Under the pieces are notes generated by a model that worked only from the letters and a program-made list of their open reading frames with translations, did no database searches and was not told the DNA's origin. A stretch of 64,000 bases of DNA from Limonium bicolor (taxonomy: Eukaryota; Streptophyta; Magnoliopsida; Caryophyllales; Plumbaginaceae), in NCBI GenBank assembly GCA_023374045.1, contig CM041777.1:105974046-106038045 (forward strand). Direction: 5' to 3'. The translations under genes were made by a program, and so were the position numbers. The stretch's first letter is position 1. Every line of letters begins with the position of its first letter. Below, in pieces: positions 46,001-56,100 of this stretch.

Positions 46001-48006
46001 CAATGTTGGCATTATCATGATTCTTATGCCTCTGTGCTACCATTGCTACAGAAAGGCATGGGGTAATTAAGAACTCTACCAACTGTATACTAGGCTGATG
46101 CCCTAGTGACAGTGACATTGAGTTGGCCATTACTCCAAGCCACTCAGGATGTTGGGTTTGAATTTATGGTCCAGTTGTTTGATTTCTTGTTGTATGAGGC
46201 AATATTTCTTGTAAGTCTTGTTAGTAATGGTGTGGGTTTTGCAACCGTTTAAGGTTACACAACGCATCAGGTTTATGGCTTTAGAGCCATATTGCTGCAA
46301 GCTATGCTCTTTGCAAGCTGCTTATACATGTTTCCACTCCATGTATACCGTCATAGGTTGGAGGTATTATTGGGTTCCATGGTAAGTCGTGGCATCACGC
46401 TTCCGTTCATAGGAGGCCTTTTTAGGCAAATGGTATTAATAGGTGCCTCTCAGTATCTTAGGGCATTTCCTGTTAAGTGAAATCCCTTCGGTGTCCTAAC
46501 CGAGTGTTCGTTTTAGCTCCCGTGCTCATATCGTTACGCTTGTTCAGCTGTTGTTAACGCAGACACCCTTCAAGGATCGCTCCTGGGTGTTGGTAGCTGT
46601 GCCGTTACATCCGGCTAATGTTTATAACATGTGTTGTCCTCTATACCGTCTTATGGCATTGCATTAAGCTATCTCCTTTCGGGTTATGACGTCTCCCGTC
46701 ATTGGGTAGACCGTTTATACTTGCTCCTAGTGCTTGAGACTAGGTTTAAATATCCTCTCCGATGATGGGTTGTGCTTCGTAGTAATCTTGTGATTGCTCT
46801 TGGGAATTCCGCCCCGTTTGTTGAGTATTGTTAGGTTCACGTTAGGCATTCGCCTTAATGTGTTTAGGCTGGGCATTCCATCCAGCTGTCAGGTAATTGC
46901 TTGGATTATTTGAGACATATCCAATGTCTATACTTACTAGTATGTGCTCTTTGCACTTCCTAGTTCTGATTCCTCATCTCCAGATGGATTCTCTGAGTTC
47001 CTTGATACTTGATCGTCTGAGGTGTCCAGCTGTTCTGGTTTGAACTCACTCATGGTCCGTAGAACGGAGTTGACTACTTCCCGTGTGTCACACACTACAT
47101 GTATAATACATACGTGGGGTACCATATTGACACGTTACCACTTACCCAACTATATGTCGGGCCCGCAAGCTCCTTCGGAGTGCGGTTGTCCCACATCCCG
47201 TAACGGGTACACTCGTAGTGTTCGCTACACACCTAGGTGAAGTATTCTATTGCCAACTCCTCTTGTATCATTCTATGATACTCACCATAATCATGTTGGT
47301 TCGGTTTTAAAATCCAAGGTTTATAAAAGAAGGTTGTGGTTTTGAAAGGAAAATTTTGGGTTTTTAAAACAATGGTTCGGTGTTAAAAGAAATCTCTCAT
47401 GGCATAGCCATGTTTGAGGTCTTGACCAAGTCTAGCCTCTCGCTGACTGGTATGTTCTAAATACAGTGGTCGGGCCGTTAGGCCTTTCCAAGGTTCCATT
47501 CCTTCAGTTTTAGGATGTTTATTCCTGTGGTTGTTTCGTTACGGTCACCGTACATTACTATGTACTTGTGACGTGTTAGTGTTCCTTTACATATCTCTGT
47601 CTTTACTGCACTTGCCTTGGCAAGTGCGTGGTATCGGTGGTTTTTGGATAATCCTATACCAATCTTGGTATGGTTTCTGCTTGTATTTAATAGTCTTGTT
47701 AACCTTTCCCTTGATCTTTTTGATCTACAATTGGTATACTCGCCCCTTTAGGTAGCTTCTTGGTGGTCTAGACATGGCTGTCGTAGATCTGGGTACTCCT
47801 CCAATCCTTGGAGATTCCCACTCTATTTGGTTTAGTGTCGTTCCTTGTGGCTCATTCCCACACATTTGTGGCGGTTACTGAGCCTTCCTCGTTTAGGTAC
47901 TACGCTTGTAGTCCTATTGGTTTGTATCTCATGGTTGTTCTTGTAGTTGTCTGAGCTTATTGCCCAGGTACTGCAACCTTAATGGCATTATAGTTTTGGA
48001 GTTAAC
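43024..48006 (-). other. LARD internal non-coding domain, part 1
   Basis: 5 kb with no recognisable retrotransposon protein on either strand; the longest frames (for example 43887-44225 plus, 46937-47125 minus) resemble nothing I know and have no conserved motifs. A block at about 44230-44270 equals the post-pol leader of family A at 5410-5440, so this is where pol would have ended. Two GATCA-centred near-palindromes lie at 43544-43562 and 43604-43622. The region ends at the TR-GAG insertion (TSD TTAAC at 48002-48006). Confidence 0.7.
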
Positions 48007-49599
48007 TGATAAGTGTCCAAATGAGCATGATTTATAGGTGTATTTCATATATTATATTAGCACTTTTTCTTGCTCATTTCTCCACTTCGGTTAGATTTTC
48101 CTCTAGTTTATGTTTTATTGTTATCTCACAAATTTATTGTTTAAACATGAGGAAAACCAAGCTGGGAGTAAAGTAGACGAAGAGACAAACGCATAGACGC
48201 AAACGGCTCAGAAAACGGAGTCCAAACGAAGAATCTAGAGCCGGTCAAAGTTCGTAGAAGAAAATAAGTCAAACACATGCAACCGCATGGACTTAGGCGG
48301 ACGTGAGTGAGTTAACAAGGCGGACGTGAGTGAGTTAACAAGGCGGACGTGAGTGAGTTAACAAGGCGGACAAGAGATGGAGACCGCGGGCGAGAGAGTA
48401 TGAGACGTCCGCATGAAATGAGGCGGACGCCCACGCGGACAGAGGAGCGGACAGAAACAGACAGAGACGTCCGCATGGTTTCAGAGGCGGACGCCAATGC
48501 GGACAACAAGCGGACGTGTCTAAAAATCAACGCGCGCCAGTTTTCTTCTTCGCCCGTCGACTTGCTTCTGCCATATCCATCTACTCCGCAGCGCCTACCT
48601 TATTTTCCTCACGCGTCTTCAGTTCTGTCCCCTGCAATTAATGAGCAATCAATGCTCTTCCACTCCAGATCTGCCTCTTCCCTTCCTCTATATAAACACA
48701 CTGCACCTTCAACCAAATACAGACGTTCCACCCCCCAAAACTCAACACTCCAAATCACTCATTCCACATACAAAATCCTACGTACTCGCTCCACTCTTCG
48801 TTCTCTTCATTTCTCCATTCACCATCCACACCTCCGTATTATTATTACGTCCAACCTCTGTCTGACTTATTACCAGTTAATATGTCAGGCTAAGGAGGAT
48901 TTACTCCGGGTGAAGGTTTAATTATGTATTTGTATTAATTATGCAATATTTCTACCGGTTAAAATAAATTCAGTTTGTTACGATTAAAGTTTTGTTTCTC
49001 TCCCTTTTTAATAAATTTCATCGATTTATTAAAAAGCCTTACTAAATCTGTTTTTAATCTGATCGGTGACGAACAGACAGGTTAATTAAGCCGTAAAACT
49101 GTAGGAACTTATTTTCATCGTTTAAGTTAGTACAAGTTGCAAGAATAAAATTCCTCACACTCCTCTGCCGTTTACACGCATTTTGCTTGAGTTTTCATCG
49201 GACCCTGCATTTTCAGGTAAACGAGTTCTTATGAGTTTTCATCGGACCTTAAGATAATAACAGGAATCTTGCCAAATTATTTTATTAAACCGGTAGAGAT
49301 AGCACAATTAATCATATCATATTAACCTGAACCCGGAGTTCCGTTTAATTTAACTTCAGTTCACTAAATTAATCTGTTATTTACTTTTCAGAAACAAGTC
49401 AATTAACTCCCCCCTTTTGTGACAAGCTTAGGTACTACTTATTTCACTATAGTCCCACGGTTCGATATCCGGTCGCTTACACTTAACTATACTACAACGA
49501 CCGGGATTTGTTTGCAGCCCGACGGATATTTTGAGTTTTAATTTCTTTCCTTTTATTTTAATAACTCCAGTTCTAACCACTCACGATAATCAGTCTGCA
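48007..49599 (+). repeat. 5' LTR of the TR-GAG element (family D)
   Basis: 1593 bases. It holds a 23-base direct repeat and CGGAC-rich inverted repeats (48296-48515), then a CT-rich leader-like stretch. A TATA-like CTATATAAAC near 48689 could start transcription. Confidence 0.94.
48296..48515. repeat. CGGAC repeat cluster, LTR family D, copy 1
   Basis: Four 23-base units begin GGCGGAC at 48296, 48319, 48342 and 48365 (the first three read GGCGGACGTGAGTGAGTTAA, the last diverges). Two facing pairs ACGTCCGC..GCGGACG follow, at 48404-48428 and 48466-48489. Copy 2 is at 54214-54425 and is about ten bases shorter in the middle. Confidence 0.85.
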
Positions 49600-49602
49600 A
49601 AA

Positions 49603-49620
49603 TGGCGCCGTTGCCGGGGA
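49603..49620 (+). promoter_or_regulatory. Primer-binding site, tRNA-Asp, TR-GAG element
   Basis: TGGCGCCGTTGCCGGGGA, complement of the plant tRNA-Asp 3' end, three bases after the LTR end. Confidence 0.95.
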
Positions 49621-50032
49621 CTTGATTTATTCTAGTCCCTAAGCCCCGGTTAATTCACCTGTTATATTATAATAATCTGTTAATTTTTTGTTGTTAATCT
49701 AATTTGGACATCTAACTTTGGACTACGGACATCTGACTTCTGACATCTAATTACTAACTCTTTATATTATTGTCATTTAATTTCCATTGTCCTTAACATT
49801 TAATTTCCATTGTCCTTCAATTTCCAGTATACTAACTACTAACTTTAATTTTCTGTCATTTCTTTCCATTGTCATTTCAATTTTCTGTCATTTCTTTCCA
49901 TTGTCATTTCAATTTTTTGTCATTTCTTTCCATTGTCTCTAACTACTAACTTATAATTTCTATCAACTAATTCCTAACATTTTTATTTATTCTAACACAT
50001 AACGAGTTTCTGTTCTCTGTTTTGAGTGGTGA
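49621..50032 (+). other. TR-GAG leader, non-coding
   Basis: AT-rich leader between the PBS and gag. It contains several tandem-like copies of TTTCCATTGTC and TTTCTGTCATTTC (49780-49940). No gene. Confidence 0.6.
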
Positions 50033-52844
50033 ATGCCTTTTACCAGGTCAAACAGCCTCCCAGAAAATATTAATAATCACACGGTTGGTTACATTCCAGA
50101 GATCGAGAGAACCTTTCTGCGCACCCTAAGGCAGAGACGAACTCACCAAACATTACCACCACAGTGATAGAATCTGACCCGGAAGCTGACATGGCATCTA
50201 CACCAGCGACAGTTCGAAATATCAACAGGCCGTCTAACCAAGGACAACAGCCTGCTATCATCCTTCCTCACCTTAGCCCATCCGAATACGATGAGTGGCA
50301 GAAGCTGAAGCCATATCATCAGATCAGATGTGTTAAGGAGCTGGGCATGTTTGATGGTTCCAGTCCAGACGAAGCCCTGTTACATGTTAAAATTCTTGCA
50401 ACATGCCAACAGTCTTACTGCAACCGACGCAGTACTCCAGTACGCAAGATTGTCATTATTCCCTCACAGCCTGACGGGAAGTGCGAGCAAGTGGTATCAT
50501 AGCCTGACACCAAGTACCATTGGTACTTGGGATGACATGGCCACCAAGTTCTACGACAAATTCCTACCCCCGAGCCGAACGTTGGAGATGATTGCTGAAA
50601 TCTATAATTTCAAGCAACCAGGGTCGGAGAATATTTGTGAAACTTGGGATCGTTTCAAAGGACTACTACTTACTTGTCCTCACCATGGTCTGACGAAAGA
50701 ACAAGTATCACAATTGTTCTACAAAGGCTTGATCGGTCCGTGCAGAACAATGGTACTGTCCTCGTTAGGGGCTGACATTCTGAAAAAGCCAGGAGCACAA
50801 TTTCTGAATAGCATGGAGTCTCTCTGTGAAGAAATCAGAGACTGGGCCTCCGGTGGATCAAGGAGCGGTACTCCAGATTTATATCATGTTGGGGAAAGTG
50901 ATAACAAGTTTGACATGCTGATGAAAAGCCATGAGCAACTCATGGAAAGCAATGCTCAGCAGGCAACAAAAGTCAGTACTCTGCAAAAAGTGGTTGAGCA
51001 GATGGCTATGAACTCCTACCCCCAGCAAGCTAAGTCGATGATTTCCCGATCATCTACAACCCCTCCAGGCTATGCACCTCTGTCGCAATCATCTCCTGTT
51101 ATTTCTTGTACGCAATGTGGCGGGCCTCATGACTACGAACAATGCCCCCAGCTACAAGAATTAAAAGCAGCAGAGGAGGCAAACTATCTCACCAACAATT
51201 CAGGATACAGACAACCTTGGCAATGTAACATGCAATCCAACCTTCGCTACTCAAACACCGAAATATCCAAAACCCACATACACTTCAAACATCCCAAAAT
51301 TACAGACCTCAGTCCAATTTTCAAGGAGGCCAGAGGCAGTATCAGCAACAACCTTACGAAAATGATGCTTCTTCGAGTCGACAAACTCCACCTCCTTCGA
51401 ATCCTGAGTCTGGAATGTCTCAAATGCAAGAGATGTTTAAAGCAATGATGGGTAAGTCCAGAGATACGCAAGAAGAGGTCGCAGCCCTGCGCAAAGACCA
51501 AACAGCCTTGCAGTCTCAGATTCAACAACTCCTTACCCAACAAAGGCCACCTGGTAAATTTCCCTCACAAACCAATCCAAATCCAAAAGAGTATGCAAGT
51601 GCAATTTACGTAGTGGACCAGCCCATCACATCAGCTCAAAAGGAGCAACAACCCGAGAGTGAAATGGTCCCTGAAGTGGAGCAGCAGGCCGAGGAAGAAT
51701 ACCTCGACATGAACCAACTAAAGCTCTATGCCAAAATAGTTGCGATAAACGAAATGATGGAAGGTCCACTAGACCTTACATCACAGCAACCGGAGAGCAA
51801 ACTGGTTCATATAGTGGACGACTTACCTGGGATTGAGTTACTCTTTACCACCACCCCCGTTCGAAAATGAGCAAACGGCATCAAATCTTCTGTTTGAGCT
51901 TGAGGACAAGCCATCAGAGGACAACTTCTACCTCAACTTCATGGAGTCTCCTCCCTCTGAAGTCAATTACCGTTATTTTCCCTCCTTCTCTGTGCTATAT
52001 CCAGAAAATGAGGATAGTTACATCCTCAAAAATGAAGAGGAGGAAATGCTCGCTCCCGTCAGAACATCCAAACAAAATACCAATATCACCTTCAAGGAAC
52101 CACCTCCCTCTGAAGTTGAATTCAATCAAGGCTCTTCCTATGAGCCTCTCAAAGAAGACGAGGATTATTACATCCTCAAATTTGAAGAGGAAAAGCCATC
52201 CAACTTTGATCTTCATCTGGAGGATCACAGCCTTCCCCTCTTATGCAACAAAGAAGTAGGGTGGAAACTCGAAGTCAGCTCGCTAAGTGAGAAGGCCACC
52301 TTTCCATTTGATCCAGGGTCAGAATTTGAAGATACAAATTTCCCGAAGTTCTCCCTGAACCGCTCAACGCAGTTAAGGATGTCTTCATCCTTAAATTTGA
52401 ATGGGCGTCTCCACAACTAGATGATACTCACACTAAGGATCATCCATTGAAAAATTTGGGCCTTCGACAAAGAAAAATAATGCCCACCCAACCCACCCGT
52501 TGAAGCCCACTTCCACCTTCATTTTCATTCCGGGGGAGGAAATTTACATCCTCGACTCTGAGCAAGCACCACCACTACCATCTTGCATCCATACGGCTAA
52601 ACAACAAAAGGAGAATGTTTACATTCTCCAATTTGAGGAACCACTACAACCATCACCCGGTTTTCAATACAATATTAATGGCAGCAAACATCTCCTTCAA
52701 AACCAGGTTTTGTGGAGTTTGAATTTTCCTACTGTAATTGTTGCCGTAATTCTTTGTTTTGATCCAGGTGGTTCGGTCCTACATATTGCCAATTTCCTGT
52801 TCCCGGTACTACCATTGACAACATTCATTTATGATCCGGGATAA
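50033..52844 (+). pseudogene. Athila-type gag with an acidic repeated C-terminal extension
   Basis: The start at 50033 (MPFTRSNSLPENINNH) is followed by TFLRTLRQRRT. After a shift near 50160 the gag core appears: SPSEYDEWQKLKPYHQI, WYHSLTPSTIGTWDDM, TKFYDKFLPPSRTLEMIAEI, ICETWDRFKGLLLTCPHHG. A zinc knuckle CTQCGGPHDYEQC lies near 51110. A Gln-rich coiled-coil-like part (MFKAMMGKSRDTQEEVAAL) follows. The tail from about 51840 is acidic and carries at least six versions of a YILKFEEE-like motif (EDSYILKNEEE, EDYYILKFEEE, KDVFILKFE, EEIYILDSE, ENVYILQFEE, EDNFYLNFME). Frameshifts occur near 50160, 50400, 51230, 51840, 52390 and 52490. No protease or polymerase follows. Gag would form particles; the tail's role is unknown. 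Confidence 0.85.
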
Positions 52845-53926
52845 TGACGAACATGCGTCTAGCTAGAGACGTTAAACCCGGGCAGCTTGGTGGGAGGCAA
52901 CCCACTATCTATCTTTTGTCTTTCCTTTAATTTAATGTTATTTTCCTTTTGTACTATATTTCCCTTTATATGTTATAATAAAATGCAGGTTTTACTTGAG
53001 TTCTTCTGGCTGTGTAGAATATTCTTTACAGGTTCATTTCATGACATTCCACAGCTGCACTCAAGTGTGGGGGAGCTCAACAGACTCTACGGAATTTGGG
53101 GAGTACACTTTTTCCTTTATTTATTGCATGCCTTGTGAATTTAATACCATCTACGCAATGAGGGCATTGCTTGAACTTAAGTGTGGGGGAAGAGCCTTTT
53201 CAGGGCATTCTGTGCTTAAAATGTTTAAATCTCTCTACTTATCTTGCATTTGTTCAAAAATTAAAATTATGTACCCTGCTAATGTAGGTTGTTCTCTTTA
53301 AGAATAAATACTGTTATGAATTGTGGGATAAATGGTACAAATTTTAAAATTTTGATTACTTTTGAGGAGCATTTTATATGCGGTGTGACCAAATAATCTG
53401 CAAATGGTTGGATTTTATTGCTCAGGGTTTCTTTCTGTCTTCTCTCTTAGGGATTGCTAAGGGGTGCTTCTCTGTTAAAAAAAAAGAAAGAAAAATACAA
53501 AAAACAAGGGACTTGCGAGACACCATTGGTAACCAACAAAAGAGAGTTGAGTGTTCTTAAATACAAAGGCGTGATGCCTACATTTTCTCATCTTATGCAA
53601 AAGTGAAACAAATGCATGAATCTATTTTTCCTTTTGTTTTCTCCTCAATGCCCATTCTTGAGAGAAGTTGGCCATGGTAAAAGTTCTCAGAGTCACCTAA
53701 ACAAAAGAAACATTGAAGTACCTTGGATCATACCCCGAAACTCTATATTTTATTTTTACCCTGAGCACACCTATGCCACCAGCAGTTGATGGATCACACT
53801 CCTCAATAAGTTAAAAAGATCATGTTTATCCTACCCTTCATATAATATTTGTTAGTATTGAGCATTCCCTACTTACTTGGGTACGCGGTTTTGCTTGAGG
53901 ACAAGCAAAAAGATAAGTGTGGGGTG
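52845..53926 (+). other. TR-GAG 3' non-coding region
   Basis: It holds a hairpin GTCTAGCTAGAGAC near 52856 followed by GACGTTAAA and GGTGGGAGGCAACCCAC (to 52905), a block of the kind conserved behind gag in Athila-like elements. Three copies of AAGTGTGGGG lie at 53063, 53179 and 53915. No further gene was seen; frames at 52887-53301 are not supported. Confidence 0.65.
53915..53926 (+). promoter_or_regulatory. Polypurine-like tract of the TR-GAG element
   Basis: AAGTGTGGGGTG ends exactly at the LTR start. It is less pure than the chromovirus PPTs. The same core with GGGGGA occurs upstream at 53063-53075 and 53179-53192. Confidence 0.65.
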
Positions 53927-55503
53927 TGATAAGTGTCCAAATAAGCATGTTTTATAGGTGTATTTCATATATTATATTAGCACTTTTCTTGCTCATTTCT
54001 CCACTTCGGTTATTTTCCTCTAGTTTATGTTTTATTGTTATCTCACAAATTTATTGTTTAAACATGAGGAAAACCAAGATGGGAGTAAAGTAGACGAAGA
54101 GACGAACGCATAGACGCAAACGGCTCAGAAAATGGAGTCCAAACGAAGAATCTAGAGCCGGTCAAAGTTCGTAGAAGAAAATAAGTCAAACACATGCAAC
54201 CGCATGGACTTAGGCGGACGTGAGTGAGTTAACAAGGCGGACGTGAGTGAGTTAACAAGGCGGACATGAGTGAGTTAACAAGGCGGACAAGAGATGGAGA
54301 CCGCGGGCGAGAGAGTATGAGACGTCCGCATGAAATGAGGCGGACGCCCACGCGGACAGAAACAGACAGAGACGTCCGCATGGTTTCAGAGGCGGACGCC
54401 AATGCGGACAACAAGCGGACGTGACTAAAAATCAACGCGCGCCAGTTTTCTTCTTCGCCCGTCGACTTGCTTCTGCCATATCCATCTACTCTGCACCGCC
54501 TACCTTATTTTCCTCACGCGTCTTCAGTTCTGTCCCCTGCAATTAATGAGCAATCAATGCTCTTCCACTCCAGATCTGCCTCTTCCCTTCCTCTATATAA
54601 ACACACTGCACCTTCAACCAAATACAGACGTTCCACCCCCAAAACTCAACACTCCAAATCACTCATTCCACATACAAAATCCTACGTACTCGCTCCACTC
54701 TTCATTCTCTTCATTTCTCCATTCACCATCCACACCTCCGTATTATTATTACGTCCAACCTCTGTCTGACTTATTACCAGTTAATATGTCAGGCTAAGGA
54801 GGATTTACTCCGGGTGAAGGTTTAATTATGTATTTGTATTAATTATGCAATATTTCTACCGGTTAAAATAAATTCAGTTTGTTACGATTAAAGTTTTGTT
54901 TCTCTCCCTTTTTAATAAATTTCATCGATTTATTAAAAAGCCTTACTAAATCTGTTTTTAATCTAATCGGTGACGAACAGACAGGTTAATTAAGCCGTAA
55001 AACTGTAGGAACTTATTTTCATCGTTTAAGTTAGTACAAGTTGCAAGAATAAAATTCCTCACACTCCTCTGCCGTTTACACGCATTTTGCTTGAGTTTTC
55101 ATCGGACCCTGCATTTTCAGGTAAACGAGTTCTTATGAGTTTTCATCGGACCTTAAGATAATAACAGGAATCTTGCCAAATTATTTTATTAAACCGGTAG
55201 AGATAGCACAATTAATCATATCATATTAACCTGAACCCGGAGTTCCGTTTAATTTAACTTCAGTTCACTAAATTAATCTGTTATTTACTTTTCAGAAACA
55301 AGTCAATTAACTCCCCCTTTTGTGACAAGCTTAGGTACTACTTATTTCACTATAAGTCCCACGGTTCGATATCCGGTCACTTACACTTAACTATACTACA
55401 ACGACCGGGATTTGTTTGCAGCCCGACGGATATTTTGAGTTTTAATTTCTTTCCTTTTATTTTAATAACTCCAGTTCTAACCACTCACGATAATCAGTCT
55501 GCA
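53927..55503 (+). repeat. 3' LTR of the TR-GAG element (family D)
   Basis: 1577 bases, near-identical to 48007-49599 except for small indels, one about ten bases inside the CGGAC cluster. It ends CAGTCTGCA, followed by the TSD TTAAC at 55504-55508. Confidence 0.94.
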
Positions 55504-55508
55504 TTAAC

Positions 55509-56100
55509 CGCTTCCGACTATGTCCTTAGTCGGCTAGCATACCGTTGGTGGTATTATTCAAGTATTACTATCCCGTAGACTTGTGTCTCGGGTTCCGTTA
55601 CTGCTCCTTTTTTCATTCCGTTGCACGGTTAGTGCTTCTTTCCTGCTGTTGGTTGACTAGCTAGGTTTCGCGACTGCTAAGCACGTCGCCCCATGCTGTT
55701 GTAAGTTGTAGCCTCCTCGTGGTTGGAGTGTTCATCCTACCGCTATTACGTGCGGTGTTGTGGTTCAACCGGGATCCATCTCCGGGACTTCCAGTTCTTG
55801 GAATCTACCATATGCCGGTTCTTCTTCACCGTGGGATTGCTTCACAACTGCCAGATCGGGTTTTCCCCGAGTATGAGAAGGCTTTTCTTCTCCCTGGCGT
55901 CCTTTCCCAAGTTATACAGTGGGGTTTGCGGCGGGCGGGACTGGTATTGTAGGTATCCGGTACTCACCGGTAGTTCCTAACTAGCATATCTCTAATGCTA
56001 ACACTCAGCCCTTAGCCCTAAGCTTCTAATTCCTAACTCGGTATTCCTAAACTCAGTATTTCCAGTCATCAGAGCGACACTTCGCTCTGCTACCACTTTT
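55509..56100 (-). other. LARD internal non-coding domain, part 2, with PBS
   Basis: Continuation of the LARD interior after the TR-GAG. Read on the minus strand it begins with the PBS at 56084-56095 (TGGTAGCAGAGC, one mismatch to the tRNA-iMet complement TGGTATCAGAGC) and a leader. No gag start is recognisable. Confidence 0.75.

Larger units (their letters stand above)
48007..55503 (+). mobile_element. TR-GAG-like LTR element (gag only), TSD TTAAC
   Basis: LTRs at 48007-49599 and 53927-55503 start TGATAAGTGTCC and end CAGTCTGCA, flanked by TTAAC on both sides. A tRNA-Asp PBS follows LTR 1 and purine-rich AAGTGTGGGGTG precedes LTR 2. The 4.3-kb interior encodes only a gag-type protein with an acidic tail; protease, RT, RNase H and integrase are absent. 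This is the layout of terminal-repeat retrotransposons with GAG. An Athila-like autonomous partner would supply pol. It is the youngest layer of this branch of the nest. Confidence 0.93.

Noticed and set aside
43065..48006. Many short frames in the LARD interior as possible genes
   Set aside because: No conserved motif, no codon structure and no similarity to gag, pol or plant proteins that I can see.
49603..49620. tRNA-Asp gene fragment
   Set aside because: Only the 18 complementary bases are present, directly after an LTR; this is a primer-binding site.
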